From NCBI RefSeq assembly GCF_000633355.1, contig NZ_AYMQ01000051.1:1-56542 (forward strand): a DNA stretch of 56,542 bases, in the 5' to 3' direction. Source of the stretch: Serratia sp. H1w (GTDB lineage Bacteria; Pseudomonadota; Gammaproteobacteria; Enterobacterales; Enterobacteriaceae). A program made the position numbers and the translations under genes. This document shows, one piece after another, positions 39,234-50,398 of this stretch (positions are counted from its first letter, which is position 1; each line of letters opens with the position of its first letter). The notes beneath the pieces are model-generated. The model worked only from the letters and a program-made list of their open reading frames with translations. It was not told the origin of the DNA and searched no databases.

Positions 39234-41848
39234 ATGAAAAGAACTCTGTGCAACAATGTTCAGTGCAAACTCTCTCCTGTGGCTTTTGCTATGCTGTTGG
39301 TCAGTTTCAACAGTTACTCTATAGGGAATATTGCCGTTTCTGAGCCGACCTATGTGGCTCAAAATATGGAGTTTGACCCTTCTTTTCTGAATATCAGTGA
39401 TATTGACTCTGTTGACCTCAGCCGATTTGCCAATGGATCTGCAATTCTGCCTGGCAACTACCGCACGGCTATCTATATTAATGATGTGCTGATGGGTAAT
39501 AAAAACGTTGAATTTAAATCCCGTGCCGATAAGTCAGTTTATCCCTGTCTGACCAATGACATCATTAAACAGATTGGTTTTAATTACGATAAGCTGCCGA
39601 AAGACTTTTTCATCAAAGGTATTAAAGACGCTGCTTGTCTGGCGCTGGAAAACACATTAGAAAATTCACACGTCAACTACGACAGTAATGAGCAACGGCT
39701 TGATATTATCGTCCCGCAGATGTATATGCAAAATGCGGCACGTGGCAGTATCAACCCAGAGCTGTGGGATAAAGGCATTCCTGCAGTGATGCTGGGCTAT
39801 AACGTCAATACCTATAGCAGCAAATCTCATGGTAGCAGCTATAGCTCGATGTATGCCGGATTTGAAGCCGGCTTAAACGTGGGGGCATGGTATCTACGGC
39901 ATAACGGCTCTTATAGCTGGACGGAAAACGGTCCGAAGCAATACAGCGCGATCAATACGTATTTACAGCGAGATATTCATCCGATTCTAGGCCGCTTTTT
40001 GATTGGCCACTCCAATACTCAAGGCGTGATATTTGATACCTTGCCGTTTTCCGGTATCCAGTTGGCCAGTGACGAGCGTATGTTGCCAGAATCGCAGCGT
40101 GGCTATGCGCCGGAAATCCGAGGTATTGCCAGAACCAGCGCCAAGGTCACCGTTCGTCAAGGTAACCAGGTGATCTATGAAACCACGGTGACGCCCGGCG
40201 AATTTCTGATTAATGATTTATACCCCACGGGCTACGGCGGCGATCTGGTGGTTACCGTACGTGAGGCCGACGGCACGGAGCAGTCATTCCGCGTGCCCTA
40301 TGCGTCAGTCACGCAACTGCTGCGTCCAGGGAGCTCGCATTATTCGGCTACCGTTGGCAAATTGCGCAGCGACAGCCTGCGGGAGAAACCTGAGATCTAT
40401 CAGGCCACCTACCAGTATGGTTTAACCAATGCGGTGACGGGGTACGGTGGGCTTCAGGTTAATCGGCAGTACTATGCATTCCAGTTGGGTGGGGCCTTTG
40501 GCACCCGTCTTGGAGCCTTGGCGTTCGACGTCACGCAGGCGCACACCCGCTTGGCCAGTGCCAATAAATCGGCTGTGAATGAGACAGGTAAAACTATCAG
40601 CGGGCAAAGCTATCGCATCAGCTACAGCAAAGCCATCAGCGAGACCAACAGTAATCTGTCGTTGGCCGCCTATCGCTTTTCTACCGGTGGCTATATGGAT
40701 TTCATGACCGCGATGCAGGCACGCGATGCCATTAGCCGAGGTTATTCATGGCAGTCGGTATGGCGGGCGAAAAATCGCCTTACCGTGACCGCTGGGCAAG
40801 GGCTGCCACAGGGCCTGGGCCAGATTTATGTGACGGGTTCACTCCAGAACTACTGGAATAAAGACGGTAGTGAAAAACAGCTCCAGGTGGGGTACAGCAA
40901 CCGTTACCAGAACCTGACCTATGGTCTGAGCGTTAATCGCAGCTATTCCAGCTATGGCAATATCCAAAACAACTATCTGCTGAGTTTTAGCCTGCCGCTG
41001 GGGAAAAATAGCCGGTCTGGAACACCGCTGTTACGTGCCGATCTGTCACATGACAGCACCGGACGTTTTGGTCAGCAGGCCAACATTTCCGGCAGTTTTT
41101 GGGACACGAACCCGCTTAGCTATGGGATAACGGGGATGAATGCCAATCAGGGCGGCGGAAGCAGTGGCTCGATTAACGGCCAATATCTTGGCTCCATGGC
41201 CAGCGTGGGGGGACTTACAGTACCGGTAAAGGATATCACAGTGCTTCGATGGGGCTGACCGGCACCATAATTGGTCACAGCGGTGGGGTAACCTTTACGC
41301 CGTATTCTTCCGATACTTTCGCACTGGTAGAGGCGAAAGGCGCAGAGGGAGCCAGGATCTCTTCCTTCCCAGGCATCCGCATCGACTCCCGGGGCTATGC
41401 GGTAGTGCCCTACCTGAACGCTTATCAATTCAATGACATCAATCTGGATCCTAAGGGGACCGCCTTCGACGTGGAATTGGAGAACACCACGCAAAAGGTC
41501 GCTCCTTATTCGGGGGCCGTGGTGAAGGTGAAATATAACACCAAACGGGGGACGCCGATTTTGATCAATGCGACCTATGAAGGCCAACCCGTGCCGTTCG
41601 GTGCTGACGTTATTGACCATAAAGGTAACCATGTGGGGTCTGTGGGGCAAGGTGGGCAGATCTATGCTCGGGTTGCGGAGCAGAGAGACACCTTACTGAT
41701 CAAATGGGGTGAAGATAGGCTGATGCAGTGCCGCGTACGCTATATCTTGATGCCAACCAAGAAAAATGCCACCGCCTCGGAAATTCAGCGGTTTAACTCG
41801 ATTTGTGAAGGTAATCAGGTGCCAAAAGCCTTTTCAATTATGGGCTAA
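39234..41848 (+). pseudogene. Outer-membrane fimbrial usher, frameshifted at a G6 run
   Basis: Frame 1 runs from ATG 39234 (AAGGGA upstream) to a stop at 41258; frame 2 continues to 41848. Together they make a complete FimD-type usher of about 871 residues if one G is added at 41207-41212. The N-terminal domain has FDPSFLNISDIDSVDLSRFANGS; the barrel and plug have RGYAPEIRGIARTSAKVTVRQGNQVIYETTVTPGEFLINDLYPTGYGGDL. The C-terminal part in the second frame has FPGIRIDSRGYAVVPYLNAYQFNDINLD and GQIYARV. In the shifted frame TYSTGKGYHSASMGLTGT joins smoothly. As it stands translation stops before the last barrel strands and C-terminal domains, so secretion should fail. This may be a phase state, a mutation or an assembly error. 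Confidence 0.8.
41207..41212. repeat. Homopolymer G6 tract at the usher frameshift
   Basis: Six G in GTGGGGGGACT. Seven G would read GTG-GGG-GGG-ACT and restore the usher frame; four G would also restore it. Confidence 0.8.
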
Positions 41849-41942
41849 ACGCTGGGATGGGGTCGTGCTTTGGGCATCTAATCAGCTGCCTGGGCAGGCA
41901 TTATCAAACGGTTAACGATCAGATTAAGCGAGGAGTATTACA

Positions 41943-43106
41943 GTGGTGAACAAGATGAAAAAACCAACAGGGTTCAGAGTGTGTTTTAAATTGGCATTAT
42001 ACGCATTGGCGGTTTTTTCAGCTCCTCAGGCACTTGCTGTTGTCACCTGTGCGGTTCCTGATCCTATCGTAACCACCTTGCCGATCGTGCCACAAAACAT
42101 TACGGCTGGTCCTGATATACCTAATGGGACCGTGATCTATTCTGGCCGCTTTACGCAGCAAGGGTTGGTTAGGGTCAATTGTACCAGCACCGTGGTTCCT
42201 GACTCAGGCGTGGTTAATAAGTACCTGAAAATAAAAAGCACCTCGATGCCGCTATCAAGTTATCAGGGATCTGGCAGGCATCAATATATTTACGAAACGG
42301 GGGTTCCCGGTATTGGTATTGCCGTTTGGAAAGGAGGAGCCGGGGTAACGGAGAACATTCCAACTCTGGTAAGCCCTTATACCATTAATGTTAAGTATGC
42401 GTCGGGTACCAGCACCACGTTGGACTCCTCATTTTCATTCGGATTGATAAAAACGGGCGATATCTCCCCTGGTGTCGTTAATGGCGCTAATTTCCCCGTA
42501 GTTATCTCGACGCTAAGTAACGGCAGCAATATGAATATGCCTGAGGATGCCACCTTGGCCACCGTTGCTTTTAGTGGAGTAATTAACGTGACCTCCCAAA
42601 CCTGTACCACGCCGGATGTTAAAGTTGAGCTGGGTGTGTATGAAAAAAGTAAGTATTTCAAAGGAAAAGGTTCTACTACCGCCTGGAAGGATGCTTCGAT
42701 TCATTTAACCAACTGCCCTCGATTCCATGGTTATTACGCCTTTGGCGGTAAAGAGGTAGAAATTACCGAGAATGGCGAACAAACCATCCCGGCAGTAACG
42801 GCCAACGTTCTGGATCTCTCGATACAGCCCACCACGCAAATCCTCGATAGCGCCAATGGCGTGATGGCGGTTAGTGCGGCAGGCAGCGATGTGGCAGCGA
42901 CCGGGGTAGGGATACAGTTCGGGCGAGGGCTGGTTTCCGGCACGCCGGTGCCGTTCAACTTCGCTGGCCCAAATCGCTATACGCCACCGGCTGACGGCAA
43001 CCCGTCCTATACCATTCCTTTAGTGGCCAGATATATCCAGACCGAGTCGGATATCACGCCTGGCCGTGCCGATGGTAAGGCCGTGTTTACCATTAATTAT
43101 TATTAG
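41943..43106 (+). CDS. Fimbrial tip adhesin
   Basis: A 387-residue precursor from GTG 41943 (GAGGAG 7-8 nt upstream; GTG 41946 is also possible). The signal peptide ends APQALA, and mature VVTCAVPDPIVTTLPIVP starts a receptor-binding domain with paired Cys. The C-terminal half is a pilin domain that enters the fibre: SQTCTTPDVKVELGVYEKSKYFKGKGS, then GFPFN-like PVPFNFAGPNRY and the end VFTINYY. Size, two-domain layout and last position in the operon fit a FimH-like tip adhesin. The ligand is unknown. Confidence 0.82.
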   Translation: MVNKMKKPTGFRVCFKLALYALAVFSAPQALAVVTCAVPDPIVTTLPIVPQNITAGPDIPNGTVIYSGRFTQQGLVRVNCTSTVVPDSGVVNKYLKIKSTSMPLSSYQGSGRHQYIYETGVPGIGIAVWKGGAGVTENIPTLVSPYTINVKYASGTSTTLDSSFSFGLIKTGDISPGVVNGANFPVVISTLSNGSNMNMPEDATLATVAFSGVINVTSQTCTTPDVKVELGVYEKSKYFKGKGSTTAWKDASIHLTNCPRFHGYYAFGGKEVEITENGEQTIPAVTANVLDLSIQPTTQILDSANGVMAVSAAGSDVAATGVGIQFGRGLVSGTPVPFNFAGPNRYTPPADGNPSYTIPLVARYIQTESDITPGRADGKAVFTINYY

Positions 43107-43109
43107 GCC

Positions 43110-43139
43110 GTACGTAGGGGCGCTGCATGCTGCGCCCGC
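43110..43139. repeat. Dispersed palindrome, motif 2, between adhesin and viaA
   Basis: CGTACGTAGGGGCGCTGCAT then GCTGCGCCCG, the inverted copy of the motif at 9401. It lies between two convergent genes (adhesin stop 43106, viaA stop 43140), where it may serve as a shared 3' element. Confidence 0.7.
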
Positions 43140-44603
43140 CTAACGTTGCCAGCGACGCAGCAAACGGCTCTTTAACCCGGTATCAAAGCGCCAGATATGA
43201 TCGAAGATGCGCATGATGCCGGGTTTGCCATAGGCTGACATCGCCACCGCATGAAAGCGCTGCTGGTGGCTTTGCTGCTGCGATTTCACCTTCTTGATCA
43301 CCTCATCTGGCAGCCGCTGGGCAATAAAATCGGAAATGATCACCGCATCGGCGTCAAACCAGTCGCTTTCCGCCATTTTACTGACCGTCGCGTTCAGGCA
43401 GGCGGCCAAGTCTGTTCCACCACGGAAATGCTGGCCCAGGAAACGCACGGCCTGCTCGATACCGCTGGCGGCTGTCAGCTCATAATGCACAATCTGGTTG
43501 GCAAACAGCATGATGTAACAACGACGGTTGTCTGCCAGCGCGATACGCAACAGCGCCAGGCAAAAGGCTTTGGCGCACTGTTCGTTAAAGCCGCCCATCG
43601 AGCCGGAAGTATCTACGCAAACAATAAACGGTCCGCGAGGCTGCTGGTCCTGCTGCTGATGGGTAACCTGCCGCATCATGATTTGTTCCTGCCAGGCGTC
43701 TCCTTGCAGGCGATAGGTCAGCAAACGCTTTTCCAGCAGACGGCGATAAAACTCAAACTCCAGCTCTTCAATACCTAACGCCGCCAGCTCTGGCGGCAAT
43801 AGCCGCAGGATATCGTCGCTTTGGTGGATGCCGCTGACCTCTTCCGGTTGAATGGCAGGAACCTGCACCATCACCCGGAACGGTTCCGGCTGCGCATCCT
43901 GCTGCGGGATTGCTTTGGCTTGGTAACTGCGGCCCAACTGCTGCGCCAGCTTTTGTAGCTCCGGCTGCTGTTGCAGGAAGTCACCGTACTCCACCAGCCG
44001 TTGGTAGTCACCGCGTTGCAACTGGCCTTTACTCATATCCCACAAGCGGCCTGCGGCCGTATCGTTTTCTGCCAATACCGGTTCCAGCGCGCCGCTCAGC
44101 GCCAGCCGTTCTTGTAGCTCTGCCATTAGCTGTTCACGCTCCTGCTCCAGCAACTTATGGTGCAGCATCGTGGCCTGTAATGTCAGGCTGATGCGCCAAC
44201 GTTGTAGAAACAGGGTCTGGAAGCTGCCATCGAGTGGATGTGCGGGCAGATCGGCGGCGTCGACCATGCTTTGTGCCTGGGGGTAAAACGGGGATGCGCA
44301 GTGGCGTAACAGATCGAGTGTATCGTTAAGGTTTTGCGCGAACTGGCCGTGGCTTTCTAACTGGCACTGTTGATAACGGTAAAACTCTTGAGCCAGCACC
44401 GGTGGAACCACGGCCTGATGAATGCGATCTTTCAGTTGTAACTTCCAATGAGGGAGGTCACGGTTTAACGCCCGGCGAATGGCCGGGAATTTATTGAAAA
44501 ACACCGCCAGCTGCGGGGTGGCCAACATGCCGATGATCAGTTCCTCGATCAACTCGCCTTCGGAGATCGACAACAGCATATCGAGCGTTTCGAGGCTCAG
44601 CAT
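43140..44603 (-). CDS. viaA: ViaA, von Willebrand factor A domain partner of RavA
   Basis: A 487-residue protein with a long helical N-terminus and a C-terminal VWA domain. The metal-site motif is [17 protein letters not shown], followed by [11 protein letters not shown] and [12 protein letters not shown]. It works with the MoxR AAA+ protein RavA in respiratory complex and metal-cofactor maturation. It overlaps nothing and lies 2 bp after the ravA stop. Confidence 0.94.
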   Translation of the reverse strand: MLSLETLDMLLSISEGELIEELIIGMLATPQLAVFFNKFPAIRRALNRDLPHWKLQLKDRIHQAVVPPVLAQEFYRYQQCQLESHGQFAQNLNDTLDLLRHCASPFYPQAQSMVDAADLPAHPLDGSFQTLFLQRWRISLTLQATMLHHKLLEQEREQLMAELQERLALSGALEPVLAENDTAAGRLWDMSKGQLQRGDYQRLVEYGDFLQQQPELQKLAQQLGRSYQAKAIPQQDAQPEPFRVMVQVPAIQPEEVSGIHQSDDILRLLPPELAALGIEELEFEFYRRLLEKRLLTYRLQGDAWQEQIMMRQVTHQQQDQQPRGPFIVCVDTSGSMGGFNEQCAKAFCLALLRIALADNRRCYIMLFANQIVHYELTAASGIEQAVRFLGQHFRGGTDLAACLNATVSKMAESDWFDADAVIISDFIAQRLPDEVIKKVKSQQQSHQQRFHAVAMSAYGKPGIMRIFDHIWRFDTGLKSRLLRRWQR

Positions 44604-44605
44604 GC

Positions 44606-46114
44606 TTACTGGCCGCGCATTTGTAGGGACAGCTGTTTGATTTGCTCGGCAACCTGCAACAGGCTGGCTTCAATTTTTGCCAATCCGGCGGCAGGAGTGA
44701 ACAGGCAAGGTTGATGCTGACTGAATAGCCGCCTCTGTTCTGCCTGGCGCTGGCTTAAGGTTTCTATTTCGTCCAGGAATTCCGGTGGAGTTCCCCCGGT
44801 CGGTTTACCCGGCAGGGCCAGCAGAGAGGGCTGGCGGCTGACGTCCAACACGGTCAGGTGCAATTGTTCATCGACTTCCAGATCGATCTGCTGGGCAAAA
44901 CCAATGCCGTTGAGCTTGGCGCGCACCTCGCCGCCTTTTTGCAGCCAGTTTTCCAGCATGCTGCTTTCGATACTCAGATGGTTAACCTGGATGTCGTGCA
45001 GCTGTAGCGGTTTTTGCAGCAGTAAGGTCAACGTGGTGCCAGTGAGGGGCTGCTCCAGCACGTATTGGGGTTTGCGGCTGAACATGCCGCCTTTTTTCAC
45101 CAGTTGGATGGCCTGGCGATGGCTTTGCTGTTGTTGATGCTGCATCCAGCGGGTGTGGATCTGCTGAAGCTGGATTAACAAGGTTTGCTGTTGGTAGGCC
45201 TGCTCGGTCAGCAACTGATCGATTTGTTGCTGCAACAGCTTTAATGATGTCCGATCGTGCCACAGGCAATCTTTCAACAGCATCAGGTCCAGAGGCACGA
45301 TGGTGTCACGCCCGCTGAAGAAGGCGCAGGCTTGCAGCAGGCGCAGGGATTTTTTCCAGCGCCGGTCGGAAACATACGGCGCCTGTTCCAAAGCGTCTAA
45401 TCGTTGGCGCAGCAGGAAGATCAGCTCAAAGCAGTTTTCCGGCAGTTTCACCTTATCGATCAGCGGTTGCCACTGATGGAATTCTTCATCGCTGATGCTT
45501 AGTGCCTCGGGCACCGGGTTGTCGCTTTCATTCTGGCGGGTGACCAACAGCGAGCGAAAATTCTGCTTGTCCTGCACCTTATCCAACCACAACCGGATCA
45601 GCATACGGTCATACAGTGCCTCAAGGCTGCTATCTGCCTCGGGGAGTTCATTGGAGGCAGTAACCAGCAAGCGTAGCGGAATAGGTTCCTCACTATTGCC
45701 GTTACGGAAGCGGCGTTCGTTGATCGCGGTCAGCAAGGTATTGAGGATTGCCGGGCCAGCCTTCCAGATCTCGTCAAGAAAGACGATCTCGGCTTCGGGC
45801 AGATAGCCCGCAGTCAGACGCTGATAGCGGCCTTCATCCTTTAATGCCTGGATCGACAGGGGGCCAAACACCTCTTCCGGCGTGGAAAAGCGCGTCATCA
45901 GGTATTCAAAGGAGCGAGCGCTGCGGAAGGCATATTTTAGTCGGCGGGCAATCAGGCTCTTGGCGATCCCCGGCGGGCCGAGCAGGAACACGCTTTCACC
46001 GCACAGTGCCGCCAGCAAGCACAGCCTGATAGCCTCTTGCCGTTCATAAAGGCCGCTCTCCAGCGCACTGCTGAGGCGGGAGATCCGTTCTGCCAGAAGT
46101 GTTGATGACGCCAT
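44606..46114 (-). CDS. ravA: RavA, MoxR-family AAA+ ATPase
   Basis: A 502-residue AAA+ protein. Walker A is residues 46-53 (GPPGIAKS), Walker [11 protein letters not shown], and sensor 1 is near [13 protein letters not shown]. The C-terminal LARA-type region is Gln-rich coiled coil plus beta domain. It forms hexamers and works with ViaA and the lysine decarboxylase LdcI in E. coli. Operon ravA-viaA. Confidence 0.94.
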   Translation of the reverse strand: MASSTLLAERISRLSSALESGLYERQEAIRLCLLAALCGESVFLLGPPGIAKSLIARRLKYAFRSARSFEYLMTRFSTPEEVFGPLSIQALKDEGRYQRLTAGYLPEAEIVFLDEIWKAGPAILNTLLTAINERRFRNGNSEEPIPLRLLVTASNELPEADSSLEALYDRMLIRLWLDKVQDKQNFRSLLVTRQNESDNPVPEALSISDEEFHQWQPLIDKVKLPENCFELIFLLRQRLDALEQAPYVSDRRWKKSLRLLQACAFFSGRDTIVPLDLMLLKDCLWHDRTSLKLLQQQIDQLLTEQAYQQQTLLIQLQQIHTRWMQHQQQQSHRQAIQLVKKGGMFSRKPQYVLEQPLTGTTLTLLLQKPLQLHDIQVNHLSIESSMLENWLQKGGEVRAKLNGIGFAQQIDLEVDEQLHLTVLDVSRQPSLLALPGKPTGGTPPEFLDEIETLSQRQAEQRRLFSQHQPCLFTPAAGLAKIEASLLQVAEQIKQLSLQMRGQ

Positions 46115-46423
46115 AAAATAGTTCGCGTTGTCCGGAGGTTAGAGCCTGTAGCCCAGGCTGACAGCCAATATTGCTAGAGAATCCAATGATAAACCATCAT
46201 TATTTTTAGCCCTATAGCTTGTTGATTAGTAAAATTTTTCTATGCTCAACAAGGGGGCTGGTTCACATTTTGTTTATTTTTGGGGTCTGATATAAGAGTA
46301 GGCAAGTAGTATAAATGATGCATACTGTGCGCCTTTTACAGGGTGTGACGGATCTTAGAGCCCGTATCTTTAGCCTGATGCGGATGCGTCGGTTGACGGA
46401 TGATCTAGCAAAAGAAGCAAACT
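46115..46423. promoter_or_regulatory. ravA/kup divergent intergenic region
   Basis: 309 bp without a gene. It must hold the promoters of ravA (leftward) and kup (rightward). AT-rich near 46186-46320, with a TATAAA at 46310 that could be a -10 for kup. No regulator site could be assigned. Confidence 0.4.
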
Positions 46424-48292
46424 ATGAGCACAGAACATAAACAGTCTTTATCGGCGGTTACCCTGGCGGCTATTGGGGTCGTTTACGGTGATATCGGCAC
46501 CAGCCCGCTCTATACCTTGCGAGAATGTTTTTCCGGCCACTACGGTTTTGACGTCCGTCCCGATGTGGTGTTTGGCTTCCTTTCTTTAATCTTCTGGATG
46601 TTGATTGTCATCGTCTCCCTGAAATATCTCACCTATGTCATGCGGGCGGATAACGCCGGTGAAGGCGGGATACTGACGCTGATGTCTTTGGCTGGTCGTC
46701 ATACTTCGGCGCGCACCACCTCTCTGCTGGTGATCCTGGGCCTGATAGGGGGCAGCTTCTTCTATGGCGAGGTGGTGATCACCCCGGCGATATCGGTGAT
46801 GTCGGCGATCGAAGGGTTGGAAATTGCCGCCCCGTCGTTGGATCCCTATATCGTCCCGCTCTCCATTCTAGTACTGACCTTACTGTTTGCGATCCAGAAA
46901 CACGGCACCGGCAGCGTGGGCAAACTGTTTGCCCCGGTGATGCTGCTGTGGTTTATCGTGTTGGCGGTACTGGGGGCGCGCAGCATTATTGCCAACCCGG
47001 AAGTGTTGCAGGCGCTGAACCCGAAATGGGCCTTCAACTTCTTTGTTGAATATAAGAAGGTATCGTTCTTCGCGCTTGGCGCGGTGGTGCTGTCGATTAC
47101 CGGTGTGGAAGCGCTGTATGCCGATATGGGTCACTTTGGTAAATTCCCGATCCGCTTGGCCTGGTTCACCGTGGTGCTGCCATCTCTGGTGCTCAACTAC
47201 TTTGGTCAAGGGGCGCTGCTGCTGAAAAACCCGGAGGCAATCAAGAACCCGTTCTTCCTGTTGGCTCCCGACTGGGCGCTGATCCCACTGCTGATATTGG
47301 CCACGCTGGCCACGGTGATCGCCTCACAGGCGGTCATTTCCGGGGTCTTCTCGTTGACCCGTCAGGCCGTGCGTCTGGGCTATCTGTCACCGATGCGTAT
47401 CATCCATACTTCAGAAATGGAGTCCGGCCAAATCTACATTCCGGTGATTAACTGGACCCTGTATATCGCCGTGGTGTTGGTGATTGTCGGCTTCGAGCAC
47501 TCCAGCAACCTGGCAGCGGCCTATGGTATTGCAGTGACCGGCACCATGGTTCTGACCAGCATCCTGATCACCTCCGTGGCCATCAAGAACTGGCATTGGA
47601 ATCGCTTTATGGTGGGGGGCATTCTGGCTATCCTGCTGATTATCGATGTGCCGATGTTCTCTGCTAACGCCCTGAAGCTGTTCTCCGGCGGTTGGCTGCC
47701 GTTGACGCTGGCGTTGGTGATGTTCCTGATTATGATCACCTGGAAGAGCGAACGCTTCCGTCTGCTGCGCCGGATGCATGAGCACGGTAACTCCCTTGAA
47801 GCGCTGATTGCCTCACTGGAAAAATCGCCGCCTGTTCGCGTGCCGGGCACTGCGGTATTTATGTCCCGTGCCATTAACGTGATCCCGTTTGCCCTGCTGC
47901 ATAACCTCAAGCACAACAAGGTGCTGCATGAGCGGGTGGTGTTGCTGACCTTGCGTACCGAAGATGCGCCTTATGTGCATAACGTACGCCGGGTGACGAT
48001 TGAGCAACTGTCGCCGACCTTCTGGCGGGTGGTGGCCAGCTATGGTTGGCGTGAAACGCCGAACGTCGAGGAAGTCTTCCACCGCTGCGGGTTGGAAGGG
48101 TTGCCATGCCGGATGATGGAGACCTCGTTCTTTATGTCCCATGAGTCGCTGATCCTCACCAAACGGCCATGGTATCTGTTCCTGCGCGGTAAGCTGTTTA
48201 TCGCCCTGAGCCGCAATGCGTTGCGAGCTGCCGATCAGTTTGAGATCCCACCAAACCGGGTGATCGAACTGGGAACCCAGGTCGAAATCTAA
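46424..48292 (+). CDS. kup: Kup (TrkD), potassium:proton symporter
   Basis: A 622-residue inner-membrane transporter with about 12 helices and a C-terminal cytoplasmic domain. Signatures are [13 protein letters not shown] near the N-terminus (here [19 protein letters not shown]), [25 protein letters not shown] and [16 protein letters not shown]. It takes up K+, especially at low pH. It has the same length as E. coli Kup and lies upstream of rbs as in enteric bacteria. Confidence 0.97.
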   Translation: MSTEHKQSLSAVTLAAIGVVYGDIGTSPLYTLRECFSGHYGFDVRPDVVFGFLSLIFWMLIVIVSLKYLTYVMRADNAGEGGILTLMSLAGRHTSARTTSLLVILGLIGGSFFYGEVVITPAISVMSAIEGLEIAAPSLDPYIVPLSILVLTLLFAIQKHGTGSVGKLFAPVMLLWFIVLAVLGARSIIANPEVLQALNPKWAFNFFVEYKKVSFFALGAVVLSITGVEALYADMGHFGKFPIRLAWFTVVLPSLVLNYFGQGALLLKNPEAIKNPFFLLAPDWALIPLLILATLATVIASQAVISGVFSLTRQAVRLGYLSPMRIIHTSEMESGQIYIPVINWTLYIAVVLVIVGFEHSSNLAAAYGIAVTGTMVLTSILITSVAIKNWHWNRFMVGGILAILLIIDVPMFSANALKLFSGGWLPLTLALVMFLIMITWKSERFRLLRRMHEHGNSLEALIASLEKSPPVRVPGTAVFMSRAINVIPFALLHNLKHNKVLHERVVLLTLRTEDAPYVHNVRRVTIEQLSPTFWRVVASYGWRETPNVEEVFHRCGLEGLPCRMMETSFFMSHESLILTKRPWYLFLRGKLFIALSRNALRAADQFEIPPNRVIELGTQVEI

Positions 48293-48295
48293 ATC

Positions 48296-48328
48296 AAAGG
48301 CTCAGCATTGGCTGGGCCTTTCTTTTCT
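48296..48328 (+). terminator. Intrinsic terminator of kup
   Basis: Stem AAAGGCtCAGC with GCTGgGCCTTT around ATTG (48296-48322), followed by the T-rich TCTTTTC. It is placed 3 nt past the kup stop. Confidence 0.7.
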
Positions 48329-48352
48329 CCCTTCGCTTTTGTCGAATACCAG

Positions 48353-48445
48353 CGAAACGTTTCGATAGCGATCACATTTCCAGCATTCCAGGGTTGCCTT
48401 CCCCTGCCGATTTTCTAAACTGACTCAATAGCGAAACGTTTCGCT
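48353..48445 (+). promoter_or_regulatory. rbs control region: two RbsR-type operators, CRP-like site, promoter
   Basis: Palindrome CGAAACGTTTCG at 48353-48364 and AGCGAAACGTTTCGCT at 48430-48445; the second matches the E. coli RbsR operator. A CRP-like site (TTCGA-N6-TCACA) lies at 48361-48376, partly overlapping the first operator. A plausible promoter is TTGCCT (48394-48399), 16 bp, TAAACT (48416-48421), which puts the CRP site near -60 and the second operator at the start site. The two operators are 79 bp apart centre to centre, so repression by looping is possible. Confidence 0.75.
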
Positions 48446-48459
48446 GATGGAGTTAAATC

Positions 48460-48879
48460 ATGAAAAAAGGCGTACTACTGAATTCTGACGTTTCTGCGGT
48501 GATCTCTCGTCTGGGTCATACCGACCAGATCGCTATCTGTGATGCAGGCTTGCCGATCCCGGCCGTGACGCCGCGTATCGATCTGGCTCTGACCAAGGGA
48601 GTGCCCACCTTCTTGCAGGTGGTTGGTGTGGTCACGCAGGAAATGCAGGTAGAAAGCGCCATCCTGGCGGAAGAGATCGTTAAGCATAATCCGTCGCTGC
48701 ATGAAGCTCTATTGGCACAATTGATGCAGCTTGGTCAACGCCAGGGCAACACCATCAGCATCAGCTATATCAGCCACAGCGCGTTTAAAGCGCAAACCGA
48801 ACACAGCCGGGCCGTGATCCGCAGCGGAGAATGTTCGCCTTACGCGAACGTGATCCTGTGCTCCGGCGTAACCTTCTGA
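48460..48879 (+). CDS. rbsD: RbsD, D-ribose pyranase
   Basis: A 139-residue cytoplasmic enzyme that interconverts pyran and furan forms of ribose. Catalytic His20 is in SRLGHTD, and the C-terminus is [10 protein letters not shown]. The length matches E. coli. First gene of rbsDACBKR. Confidence 0.96.
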   Translation: MKKGVLLNSDVSAVISRLGHTDQIAICDAGLPIPAVTPRIDLALTKGVPTFLQVVGVVTQEMQVESAILAEEIVKHNPSLHEALLAQLMQLGQRQGNTISISYISHSAFKAQTEHSRAVIRSGECSPYANVILCSGVTF

Positions 48880-48886
48880 GGCGCCT

Positions 48887-50392
48887 ATGCAACCTTTACT
48901 GCAACTGAAAGGGATCGATAAAGCCTTTCCCGGCGTGAAGGCGCTGTCCGGCGCCGCGCTCAGCGTTTATCCCGGCAGGGTTATGGCGCTGGTGGGTGAA
49001 AACGGCGCTGGCAAATCCACCATGATGAAAGTGCTGACCGGTATCTATAAAAAGGATGCGGGCAGCCAGTATTTCCTCGGTAAAGAAGTGGCCTTCAACG
49101 GGCCAAAAGAATCGCAGGAAGCGGGTATCGGCATCATCCACCAGGAACTGAACCTGATCCCACAGCTGACCATTGCCGAAAACATCTTTCTTGGCCGTGA
49201 GTTTGTTAACCGTTTTGGCCGCATCGACTGGAAGCGTATGTATGCCGAAGCGGACAAGTTGCTGGCACGCTTGAACCTGCGTTACAGCAGCCACCGGCTG
49301 GTGGGGGAATTATCGATTGGCGATCAGCAAATGGTGGAAATCGCCAAGGTGCTGAGCTTTGAATCCAAAGTCATCATCATGGATGAGCCGACCGATGCCC
49401 TGACCGATACCGAAACCGCCTCGTTGTTTAAAGTGATCAACGAACTGAAGGCCCAAGGGTGCGGCATTGTTTACATTTCCCACCGCCTGATAGAGATCTT
49501 CGAAATCTGCGACGATGTGACCGTGCTGCGTGACGGGCAATTTATTGCCGAGCGGCCGGTTGCCGAATTGAATGAAGATTCGCTGATTGAAATGATGGTT
49601 GGCCGCAAGCTGGAAGAACAGTATCCACGCCTGAATCTGCCGCGTGGTGAAAAACGCTTGCAGGTGAGCCACGTTTCCGGCCCCGGCGTACATGACGTCA
49701 GCTTTACCTTATATAGCGGCGAGATCCTGGGCGTGGCTGGCCTGATGGGGGCCGGGCGTACCGAACTGATGAAGATCCTGTACGGTGCGGCACCGCGTAA
49801 AAGCGGCACGGTGAACCTGGACGGCCATGAGGTGGTGACTCGTACTCCTCAGGATGGCCTGGCAAACGGTATCGTCTATATCTCCGAAGACCGCAAGCGC
49901 GATGGCCTGGTGTTGGGGATGTCGGTCAAAGAAAACATGTCGCTGACCGCGCTGCGCTACTTCAGCCGCGCCGGTGGTGGCCTGAAACATGCCGACGAGC
50001 AGATCGCCGTCAGCGATTTTATCCGCCTGTTCAATATCAAAACACCGTCGATGGAGCAGCCAATTGGTCTGCTTTCCGGCGGCAATCAGCAAAAAGTGGC
50101 GATTGCCCGTGGCTTGATGACCCGGCCCAAGGTGCTGATCCTCGATGAACCGACACGCGGTGTCGACGTCGGGGCCAAAAAAGAGATCTATCAGTTAATC
50201 AACCAGTTCAAACAGGAAGGGCTGAGCATCATTCTGGTGTCTTCGGAAATGCCGGAGGTGCTGGGCATGAGTGACCGCATTCTGGTGATGCACGAAGGCC
50301 ACCTCAGCGGCGAATTCCCGATTGAACAGGCCACCCAGGAAGTGTTGATGGCTGCGGCCGTCGGCAAGCAATACGGCGTAAAGCAGGAGTAA
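48887..50392 (+). CDS. rbsA: RbsA, ribose ABC transporter ATPase
   Basis: A 501-residue protein with two ATP-binding domains. The first Walker A is residues 37-45 (GENGAGKST) with signature [13 protein letters not shown]. The second domain has the degenerate loop GLMGAGRTE, typical of sugar ATPases, with signature [14 protein letters not shown] and [11 protein letters not shown]. It energises ribose import through RbsC. It lies 7 bp after rbsD. Confidence 0.96.
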   Translation: MQPLLQLKGIDKAFPGVKALSGAALSVYPGRVMALVGENGAGKSTMMKVLTGIYKKDAGSQYFLGKEVAFNGPKESQEAGIGIIHQELNLIPQLTIAENIFLGREFVNRFGRIDWKRMYAEADKLLARLNLRYSSHRLVGELSIGDQQMVEIAKVLSFESKVIIMDEPTDALTDTETASLFKVINELKAQGCGIVYISHRLIEIFEICDDVTVLRDGQFIAERPVAELNEDSLIEMMVGRKLEEQYPRLNLPRGEKRLQVSHVSGPGVHDVSFTLYSGEILGVAGLMGAGRTELMKILYGAAPRKSGTVNLDGHEVVTRTPQDGLANGIVYISEDRKRDGLVLGMSVKENMSLTALRYFSRAGGGLKHADEQIAVSDFIRLFNIKTPSMEQPIGLLSGGNQQKVAIARGLMTRPKVLILDEPTRGVDVGAKKEIYQLINQFKQEGLSIILVSSEMPEVLGMSDRILVMHEGHLSGEFPIEQATQEVLMAAAVGKQYGVKQE

Positions 50393-50398
50393 TCAGAT

